Source: Patagioenas fasciata (lineage: Eukaryota; Chordata; Aves; Columbiformes; Columbidae). From it: a DNA stretch of 64,000 nt. The notes beneath the pieces were generated by a model. That model saw only the letters and a program-made list of their open reading frames with translations, had not been told where the DNA came from and did no database searches. Below are positions 53,101 to 64,000 of the stretch, piece after piece; position 1 is the stretch's first letter, and every line of letters begins with the position of its first letter. The DNA is taken from positions 119,643,001 to 119,707,000 of the forward strand of contig NC_092520.1 of the NCBI RefSeq assembly GCF_037038585.1, given 5' to 3'. A program made the translations under genes and the position numbers.

Positions 53101-54424
53101 TTTAAATAATCAGAGTATTTTTTGCTAGAATTGATGTGTATTCCACTTTTTTTTTTTTTTTGTGGTGTTCATCCAGGTTGCTAGCTTACCATATATGTAT
53201 AGGTTTAGATAGTTATCAAAGTCACTTATTCAGACAGTTCTGTATTTCAGCTCAGACAGAAACCTAGTCATTTGAATCTTTCAGGTGGAGCTAACAGACT
53301 AGCTGTCCTCTTACAATGAAAGGCTGAAATTTTGGAAGACCAAGGAAAGGCCTGTTGCTCGTTCCACATGTAAAAGTGTTAAGATTACAGGAAAACACCT
53401 TTAGGAAGATGTTGTAGATTGTGAGAGGCAAAAGCTAACACCTTTAATTTTTCTCACTCATGATCTGATTTTGCCTATCTCATTCTCACTCCTGGTAGTG
53501 ACTGTACAGGAAATCTTGGCATACACTCAGAACAGATAGAATATAAGGAGAAATTATTATAATATTAGCAATCAGAAGAAAATAGAATTATAGGTTTTAT
53601 TCTGTTCTGTGGTTTAAATGACACAGTAACTCCTGTGTATGGAAACTAGTAGGTAACCACACTGCAATTTTTGTGTAATTCCAGACTATATGAAATTCAC
53701 AGCAATTTAATGTTGTATTAATGATCACTTGCAGTTTTAACCACCTGTTTTCTGAGCTACAACAGGTGTCATGGGCATGTGATAAACATTTTGAATCTGT
53801 TTTCTTAAATTTCTTAGTAAAGTCCATGCTTTCCTTTCAGGTAAACTGACTCAGTATGTCAAAGAATTGGAATGATAGAAAGGTTGACACAATCAAAATA
53901 ACAGGAGATTCATAAAGTAATCTGCATTTAAAGAAAGGGAGAGAAGAAATAGGATGGCAGGAAGGTGACCCCAGGTATAATAACAACAGAAAAACTGATC
54001 AAGAGGAATATTCCTAGTGGCTTTGAGAGTAAGGCAGACAACAAGTTTAAAATATTTCCCTAAAGGTAGGGAATTAATCAGTAGACCTATTTTTTTTTTT
54101 TCCCCCAAGGAATTCTGAGGTGTTGTTTTTTTTTTTTTTTAACAATTGAGATGAAAAGTCAAAATAAACTTTTGAGAAAAATCTCTCCATAGGAGAATTT
54201 GACAGCAAATAATCACAAAGAAAATGAGTTATATAAGAATGTTAGTACAAATAATTTATAGATTGTTTTGGATAAATCTGGAAAAACATGGAGAACTTCA
54301 TAAAATACAATATTCAGAAGCAAGTGTTACATTTATAAAGGTAATTTTGTCCCCTCTCTTTTTTCCCCAAAAAAGGATTTCACTTTCCTATGTAATCCTA
54401 GCTGAGTTACAGAAAAACTTGTTC
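50186..54424. other. OCA2 intron, mostly unrecognised
   Basis: AT-rich intron. A GC-richer patch lies at about 50925-51125. An A16 run at 51465-51480 is followed by a G-rich spot (GGGGGGCGGGGGGG near 51512-51525). A T-run lies near 53146-53161, and a short AAT repeat near 52760-52777. No exon was recognised. Confidence 0.5.
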
Positions 54425-54975
54425 ACAGAGCATCTCCAAGGATGGAGACTCCACAATCTCCCCTGTGCCAATGCTCAGTCAACATCACAATAAAAAAGCA
54501 TTTGCTAATATTCAGAGGGAACCTCCTGTGTTTCAGTTTGGTCCCTTTGCCTCTGGTCCTATCTAAAAAGGTCCTGGCTCTGTCTTCTATACAGCATCCC
54601 TTCAGGCATTTATACACATTGGTAAGTTCCTCCTGAGCCTTTCACAGGCTGAACAGTCCCAACTCTCTCAGCCTTTCCTCATAGGAGAGATACTCCATTC
54701 CCTTCATCAACTTTGTGGCCCTTTTTTGGACCCCCTCCACTATATTCATGTTGCTCTTGTACTGGGGAGGTCAACACTGGACCCAGCACTCCTGGTTTGG
54801 CCTCACCAGTGCTGAGTAAAGGGTGAGGATCACCTCCCTCAACTTGCTGGCAAAACTCTACCTAATGCAATCCAAGACACCATTTACCTTTGTTGCTGCT
54901 AGAACACAGATGTGGGTCACGTTCAACTTGGTGTCCATCAGGACCCCCAGGGCCTTTTCTGCAAAGATAAGGTTA
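54425..54975 (-). mobile_element. CR1 LINE 3' portion, antisense orientation
   Basis: On the + strand the reverse complement of CR1 is clear: CATCTCCAAGGATGGAGACT, TCACAGGCTGAACAGTCCCA, ACTCTCTCAGCCTTTCCTCA, CAACACTGGACCCAGCACTC, and CATCAGGACCCCCAGGGCCT near the end. The terminal 3' UTR tail of the element (expected before 54425) is missing and the 5' part is truncated at about 54975. The coding portion is broken by stops, so it is inactive. Confidence 0.92.
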
Positions 54976-57587
54976 TACCTTCTACAGAACTCGCAGTATG
55001 AAACCAATATGGAGCTCTAAAAGCACAATTTTAAGTCTGACGAAAAGTCAATAAGTTGAGTTTAAATTGTACATTAAATTGTAAATACAAATGACAGTAG
55101 AAGTTCGCTTTAACTCTTTTTTAATTCTTACCCCTGACAACCACCAGGCTTCTTTCACTGTCAGTGGTTTGGTCTTGGGAGATTTCTGCTGTTGCTTTTC
55201 CACTGAGGAACCACTGAAGGTTCCCTATTTCTTTGGAGCCATGGTTCTTCTACAGATCTGCTCGAGGATGCCCTGACTGTGTAAGTTATGAGCTGTCAAG
55301 GAAGGCAGTGCCTGTAGGAGTGTTTTTTTTTGTGTGAGAATGTTTCATATGTCATGTCCCAAATCAGGCAGAACAGAGCGCTGGACCTGGGTCTTGTGCA
55401 TCCCAGATCCTGCTGGCTCTTGAAGCATCACAAAATAGACCTGCAAGGTAGGAAATCAGTTTGTCCAGGAAAACACAATTTACACTACAAAGGCTTTGTT
55501 ATTCTTGTTTAGCAAATAATATTGGATGAATTTATAACCTAAGAAAACTGTAGTATTCACATCTGTAGATACTCATTAGAAGTGGGATTTATTCCCAGAA
55601 GAATCATGCACCAGTTTCCTTTTCTTCTAAGTAAATACAGAGCCATAAATCTTGCAGAGAGGCAGAATCAGAAATAACTAGGTCATTACCAGTGAAAAGC
55701 TTCACTTTCCTTTCTGTTTTTGTGCCCATGTTTGACTTCTAATACATACTTCACACTTACCTTCACAGTTTCATCTTGTTCATTTCAAATTCTCATTTTA
55801 ATTTGTCAAGAACACGCTGAATTCTGTTCTCCATGGAGTCTGACATCTCTCCTGCACTGGGGTGATTTGCAAGGTTTTCACTACTGGATCGCTGAAGTTA
55901 TTAATAAGGAAAATTTTTGTTCAAGACAAATCCCAGGGGCTCTCACTTGAAATGCTCTCATTATCTTTCACTGAACTAACATCTGGTTGTTGTGTATATT
56001 TAAGCTGAGAGATTTCATTTAGATTGCAGCTTTATGTATAAGTTTCTAGTACAAAGAGGAGGAGGGAAGAGTAGGATGAATGCCAGATCCTGTCATCCAT
56101 CCTTTCCTTGCATCTGATCCCTGAGCTGACTGCGGAGAGTTGGGATGAACCTTTAGTACTGTGCAGTAGGTGTGTAACTCCCTGCCTGCTGAGGAGAGGG
56201 AAGAAAAGACTGCCCTGTGCAGGACCCATCTGCCCTGTTCCCTTAGTTTGTGCATAAAAATGTCATGTCAGATGCTGTTACAAGATCATGTAAAAATATA
56301 TTTTAATGCCAAAGATGCTAATTAGTGTTTTTTATGAATGCGAAGTTTTAACTCAAGAAACTTTTCTGTGACTTCTAAACTCCGCTGATTATTTTTCCTG
56401 GCCAAGAGCAACAGAGTGACATGGTGCTTTTTAATTTCAGGGAATATACTGAAAATGGGAGTTGCTGAAAGTAATTTTTGCATTATTTAAAATGCACTCT
56501 TAGTATAACTAAAGAAAGCACATGTACTTAAGCATTACGTTGTATGTGGCCTGGGCTGTATTACAGCTGTATCTTCCTTTGGGGGAGAGCAATGGGTAGT
56601 GTAATAACATAATGGGACATTGAATCAACTCAAGTAATTGATTAACTCTACAGTAACTAATATTTACTGACTGAGCTTTATCTATCCTCTCTCTGGTACA
56701 CAAATTGCACATTGAATTTGATCCAATTACATTAGTGCTCAGGCCAGCGAGCCTGAAATTCAGACCTCAAGTTGAGGGGTAATTGTCCATGCAATGAGAG
56801 TAATGGTGTCGCAGTTGTGGCCAATACAAGCACCCACACTAAGTGAAATGAGGTTCCTTCCTGGACTTGCTGTGTACGGTTCCAGCTGCACATTGGACTG
56901 GCACAGTGATAGTGGGGGTATGATCACAATTCCTGCGTCTTTATATGTGGCCCTGCATAATTCAGCCATTTTCTTGCAGGGACCTCCTACAAGTTGGAAC
57001 TAGCTTTTCTGTTCCCTGTCCAGTGGTCAAGTAGTCTTTGAATCTTTTTGAATGCTTCCCTCCCCTTGCCAGTCTTTACAAAGGCATTATATTGCCATTC
57101 ACTGCTGAGGTGCTATGTGTTCTTCAGGGAGATTTGTTAGGTTGCATCAGTACTGTTCTGTCCCCACTCCTCTCAGTACCAGCTCATTGTTTGCTGTGAG
57201 GTCAATAAAATTCTGTTTTCTGTCAAACTACAGTCAGTTTTCTTATGAGAGTTGCAGCCATCTCCGGTTCACCAGCCTGTCATGTGGATACTGCTGCAGG
57301 GATCATTAATGAGATATACCAAAGGATGTAGAAGGATTTTTTAGCCATGCTATTTTATTTCTACAGCCACTGCTGGTTTTGCTTTTATGTCCTATGTGGA
57401 CACTTTTATCTTGGTGAAATTAGGAGAGATCAGAGATCAGATTTGCTGAGAGAAGGAAGGAAAGGGTCTGAGAAGCAGTTGGCTAGCCATCAAATTTATT
57501 AATTAATTTTACTTTATTACTAAAATAATTCCAAGAGATGTTCTGTTCTTTTACAATATTATCAGCTTGATCATAGTTTAGTGACTG
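54976..57587. other. OCA2 intron, nothing recognised
   Basis: Mixed-composition intron with no recognised repeat or exon. A modestly GC-richer patch at about 56040-56250 and the open frames at 55720-55950 and 56794-57003 resemble nothing known to me. Confidence 0.45.
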
Positions 57588-57670
57588 AATAATCAAAGAA
57601 TCCTTTAGGTTGAAAAAGATTGTGATTTAGCTCTTTCAGGTACTGAGTCATTCAAAAACAAGGATCTGAC
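57588..57670 (-). mobile_element. Short CR1 3'-end fragment, antisense
   Basis: The segment AATAATCAAAGAATCCTTTA-GGTTGAAAAAGATTGTGATT resembles the reverse complement of a CR1 3' terminus (AGAATCATTTAGGTTGGAAA type). Only this short end is present, as expected for a severely 5'-truncated insertion. Confidence 0.55.
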
Positions 57671-60001
<2,331 letters not shown>

Positions 60002-60540
60002 TAATTTATACTTTCAAGACTCATAGAAGCTTTCTCTTTCATTTAGTTTATATATCAGAACACTAAGAACACACATCACAGGAACAAAATGTCTGAAGCC
60101 CCAACATATGGCATCAATCAAAATGATTGTCAGCATCTGCGTCAGGTTTGGTCATTCTTAACATTCTGTCTTGTGAACAATTTGCAAAACTAGAATATCA
60201 AAATTAAGAGAATCTGTATATTTAATTATGAATAAAACTATTGTGCAGATGAAAAGGCACCATCAGAAGGGAATACATTGTGCCTGAAAGTTTGTATTGA
60301 CACAATTTGAGTATAGTCACAAATGAAAGCTCATTCACCATAGCAGAGGTTCAGTAATTTCTTTTTAGGGCTTCATTTGTTGTTGTCAATGTATTTAGCT
60401 ATTTGTGTTAAAGTAACTAATATTCAAGCTGTAATAATAAACAGTTAAGCAGAAAGTCTGTACACTATGAAGGATGTATCATTATATACATTTAAAAATA
60501 AATACATCTCCTGAAAATGTGTTTTGGAAAGAGTTATTAT
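60002..60540 (+). other. OCA2: OCA2 3' UTR, approximate extent
   Basis: AT-rich non-coding sequence directly follows the OCA2 stop codon. AATAAA hexamers occur at 60231-60236, 60436-60441, 60497-60502 and 60624-60629. The one at 60497 has the best context, because a GU-rich stretch (TGTGTTTTGG, 60518-60527) begins about 15 bases after it. The 3' end is therefore placed near 60510-60520 as an inference; an earlier or later site could be used instead. Confidence 0.5.
60497..60502 (+). promoter_or_regulatory. Candidate OCA2 polyadenylation signal
   Basis: A canonical AATAAA lies about 500 bases after the OCA2 stop codon and is followed within 15-25 bases by a GU-rich element. Competing AATAAA copies at 60231, 60436 and 60624 lack an equally good downstream element by eye. 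Confidence 0.45.
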
Positions 60541-62217
60541 TTTGCAACTGGGATTGCTTTCTATGGAGGCTTTGCTTTTTTGTCTTGAGGCTCCTAATCA
60601 GCATTAAGCTGCCTTTTTTCTTAGAATAAACTAATGCTTCTCTTCTTAGCAAAGTATGGACATAAAATGTGATAAAGCAGTGGACATCTTCCATTTAATT
60701 ATTAATTCATTTCTGTGATGAAGTACTCTAGATCTTTTAATAGGTTAATATGGAAGAATGAGATCATACCTTGGCTTTGATTTCCTTCTCTCTGATAATA
60801 ATATGTTCAACCACATATGTTGTTTTATATAATTGACTACCAGAATAGGTCAAACTTCTTATTATATTAAGTCCTGTGAGGCATTCAAGGTCTCAGTCCC
60901 CTTCTTTCAATACCTTTCTGGGAGTGGTCTTAACTATTGGTGGGTCTGTTTTATCCTGAGTCAGAGAAATTGCCAGTCTGGTGAGCACAAACCAAGTGAA
61001 TGAGGCTGAATTACAGGAAACCGGTAGAGATGATCAAATGTGGCTTTTACTTGTGCCTAGTCCTCAAGATAACCTGGTGAGAAAGAGGCAGTATCTCTAC
61101 CAGAGAGGGTGTCTTAATCACAGATCCCATTTTACTCATGCAGGTTTTGTCTCTCTCACATAAATATTTGTTTGTTTGTGTTTTTTTTTTTTTTTTAAAT
61201 TCTGAAATATGATGCTAAAAGGCTAATGGAAATGAGTCACAGCACGCACGCAAAGCAAGGCTGGATCCCACTCCCTCCTGGTAGATTCAGTGGTAACAGA
61301 GGAAGCATGTGGAGCAGGAGGTGAAGAACTCTCACCATTGCCCCAAAACCTCCCACCAAGACTTCCAACCCCATCCATGCTTGGATCCCCTGGATTGGTG
61401 AAGTCTCCTGTGACAGGGCTGAGTTTTGCAGCACTGTTGAGAAACCTTGAGGCTGTTCTAACAGTGATCAGCTGCAGATCACAAGATCCTCTGCCAAGAA
61501 CCAACATAACTTCCACTTACTTTTATATAATATAAAAAAAAAAAACATCCCCCCTTGCCCCTCACATCCCCAAACCAAACCCCTGCAACAAGTCTGGATT
61601 AAAACACAAAACAAATAGGTAAGCCTGAAAGATACTCCTTCAGACAATTTATCTGAAATTGAATTTGGCCTGTCTCAATCTCAATGTTGAGACTTTTCAT
61701 TTGTAAGAGCAGTTCACTCTGTAATAAATGGAATTCTGTTTCAATTAAAGAAACATTTATGTTAATCAGCTTAGCATTGATCCCTGGTTAAAAATATTCA
61801 CAAAGTATTTTATAGCCCTCAGCATTTTTCACATTGGAGCAATCTTGGTACAGTCACTGGTTGTGCAAGAGCTGTTGCATTAAGCCCTGGAGAATGCAAA
61901 ATCAGGGTTCTGATAAAACACATTTGTTTTTATCTGTTTTGAGTGGATTGGTTTTTTTTCTTTTTTCTTTTTTCTTTTTCTTTTTTTTTCACTCAAACAA
62001 TTTAAGGTTTTATTTTCTCTTCCATTAAAACACCATTGGCTTGTAGGAGTATAAAAATAAGATGATGTAACAGCATAACTTACTAATTATTTTTTATTGT
62101 TCCTTTAAAGGAGTAGAAAACCTAAAGAAAACCTGATCCTCTTGCAAATCCTAAGCAAACTCATGCTAACAATATGAACACATTAGCTGACATGAAAATG
62201 CATGTCTGCATTTACAG
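60541..62217. other. Downstream flank of OCA2
   Basis: AT-rich sequence with a T-run at about 61180-61196 and a GC-richer stretch at about 61235-61510 carrying open frames on both strands, none recognised. A pyrimidine stretch rich in TTTTTC lies at 61950-61990. No GABRG3 exon was seen on the minus strand. Confidence 0.45.
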
Positions 62218-62390
62218 TTTGCTGGAAGGAGGAAGATAGAATTGCAGCAATTCATTTCCACTCACTCATCTTGGCAAATGCTCTGGAGCACTATGGTGTG
62301 AGAGACATCTCTCTGGCTTCAGAAATGATACATCAGTGTGGCTTAAATGAGATTTTCTTCCCCTTATGTTACTTGTCCTGTCAAAAGAAG
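62218..62390 (+). other. Exon-like open segment with consensus splice borders
   Basis: A 173-bp segment is bounded by an acceptor-like TGTCTGCATTTACAG and a perfect donor AAG|GTAAGT. One frame is open throughout and would read CWKEEDRIAAIHFHSLILAN and onward to LSCQKK; the surrounding ATG-initiated frame runs 62202-62474. I do not recognise the peptide, and it is not part of OCA2 as known. It could be an exon of a non-coding RNA, an alternative downstream exon of OCA2 read-through transcripts, or chance. The short length makes an open frame alone weak evidence; the donor is the stronger sign. Confidence 0.2.
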
Positions 62391-63404
62391 GTAAGTAGTG
62401 CACAGGGAGTACAAAATCATGTTGATCACACTTTTAGACAACCAAACTTAAGGCTAAACTCATTCTGCTTCTAGAAATTTTTTATTATATACTATTTTCC
62501 TGAGGATTTCCTTCAAATAAACTGGCTTTCCTTCTTTAAACAACTATATTGCTTCATTGTAAGAAGAAGATAAAGTTGTTTGTTTGCACAGGTCTCTACG
62601 TGAGTGTAATCTAATGTTCAATAACCAGCAAAATAACAGTGATAAACATGTTTTCCTGGCCTCTTGCTGTTGTTTCTCACATTAGCAGACAATCTGCTAA
62701 AATGAAAATTACCCAGGTACTTCAGATCATTTCAAGGTAATGAAGTATATTTTTCATTGGCTTCCATTATAGTTACCACCCTAATCTGCACATCAGAAAG
62801 GCACAAGTTACAGTGACAAAACTAGTGTGTGCAATCTCATAAAAACTGAGTGAATTTGAAGAGTGGGTGGAATTTATTTTTGCAGTGAAATTCTCTCTAA
62901 AAGGCTGAACAAAATATTAGTTAAGTAATAAATTATGTAAAACTGTATCATCTTTATATACTCATGGCTGATCTCAGAGGACGGGATTCTCATTTTTCAT
63001 TGAGATCGCCTTAGCCTATTGGGTGACATTTGTTTTAAGCCATGGAGTAAATATAAATATATGACTACTCTGAGATTAATTTACCCTTTCTGAATAGTGT
63101 AAAATGCAGTCAGACAACAATATACGAATTACGGCACTGCATGGCAATGTAAACAAAGCCCATTTAAAGAAGCCATCTCCAGCAGATTAGCACAGCAATT
63201 ACTGAAAGCAAGGAAAGACAGAAACAGAACAGCAGTGAGAGTGGCCTAGAGTCTTTCCAGCCCAGCATCTCTCTCTGACAATCGGACATGGTAGGTGTCT
63301 GTGAAGAACTAAGAGTAAACATAAAATAATGTTTTCCCAGAATATTATCCAAACTTTGAGAGATTTCTGTGACTCAGACACTTCTTGAATGAGGGATGGC
63401 ATCT
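62391..63404. other. Downstream flank, nothing recognised
   Basis: AT-rich non-coding sequence with no recognised repeat or exon on either strand. Confidence 0.45.
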
Positions 63405-63790
63405 TTATATTGCATTGCACCCGATGGATTTTCCTTTCACAAACTTAGCCAGCTCCTTGCTGAATCTGTGTAAATTTAACATCTGTCACGGGGAGTTTCA
63501 CAGATAAACTATACACTGTGGGAAAAATATTCCAGCTGTTTGTTTTGAACTTGCCCTTTGCTAATTTAATTTCTATGACACCTCTCTCCCAAGACCTTTC
63601 CTAAATTCTTTGATTGGGAAGGGATAATGTATAACCATCCTTTTTCAAAATCATTGTTATATAGACCTAATTCCAATCTGGAGATCACAGCCTATTTGCT
63701 CATTTGTTATATGGAAATTCTCTCATATCTTTGCTCATTCCTTTTTTCACTTACTGAAGTTTCACTATAGCCTTTTTGAGTTGGAAGGAT
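63405..63790 (-). mobile_element. Ancient CR1/L3-like LINE fragment, antisense
   Basis: The + strand shows a degenerate reverse complement of an old amniote CR1: TTGCTGAATCTGTGTAAATT, GGGGAGTTTCACAGATAAAC, TGTTTTGAACTTGCCCTTTG, CTAATTTAATTTCTATGACA, TTATATAGACCTAATTCCAA, and an eroded CTCATATCTTTGCTCATTCC. The order of these landmarks matches the family as I remember it, over nearly 400 bases. Divergence is high, so insertion probably predates modern bird orders. Confidence 0.6.
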
Positions 63791-64000
63791 GAGAGGTATA
63801 AACATTAACCAAGAAACAAAGGCACAGTGGGTTTACATGGCAACCTGCTGATTTCTGCTTTTCCATTTTATTCCTGATAATTGTAAAGATATAATTCTCA
63901 GACTGTTATTGACAAATAAGATGAGAAATGTGTTTTTATATAAGAACATCTTCTAATAACAAGATACATTTCCTGAGTGATTGTTATTAACTTGCATTGT
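63791..64000. other. Window end, nothing recognised
   Basis: A short AT-rich stretch without recognised features. Confidence 0.4.

Noticed and set aside
60002..64000. Convergent GABRG3 3' end on the minus strand
   Set aside because: No recognisable GABA-receptor membrane segment or exon was seen; the gene is probably further away.

Overview
The window looks like a piece of a bird chromosome. It is AT-rich and sparsely coding, with GT-AG introns. It carries several 5'-truncated CR1 LINEs, two solo LTRs of an avian endogenous-retrovirus type whose U3 begins TGTCCTGGTTTCAGCTGGGA, and older, eroded CR1 fragments. I see no bacterial-style gene layout, rRNA, tRNA or CRISPR array. The species cannot be fixed from the sequence alone; 'bird' is an inference from the repeat families.

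The only gene I can support is the 3' end of OCA2 (P protein, the melanosomal transporter that controls pigmentation), on the + strand. Its last three coding exons are at 9586-9679, 23328-23421 and 59914-60001. They join in frame across introns of phase 1 and phase 2 to give the conserved C-terminus, ending Gly-Trp-Asn-Ser-stop at 59999-60001. The rest of the gene lies upstream of the window. The exon expected just before 9586, encoding the segment that ends in Thr-Ala-Thr-Met, was not found, so positions 1-9585 are read as part of that intron.

Layout: 1-9585 is an OCA2 intron with two CR1 copies, one of them (7289-8097) keeping a long reverse-transcriptase reading frame. 9680-23327 is a 13.6 kb intron containing a polypyrimidine microsatellite of about 525 bp. 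23422-59913 is a 36.5 kb intron with several CR1 fragments and two solo LTRs in opposite orientation (31780-32326 and 45198-45780). 60002-64000 is the 3' UTR and downstream flank, with several AATAAA hexamers, one exon-like open segment (62218-62390) and an old CR1 fragment. In other vertebrates GABRG3 lies beyond the 3' end of OCA2 in convergent orientation; no GABRG3 exon was recognised here.

Almost all short open frames are chance frames in introns or frames within repeats. I found no convincing new biological system. The items most worth checking are the exon-like segment downstream of OCA2, the very long homopurine/homopyrimidine tract, a few GC-rich or purine-skewed islets in the introns, and the retained promoter-like elements in the minus-strand LTR.
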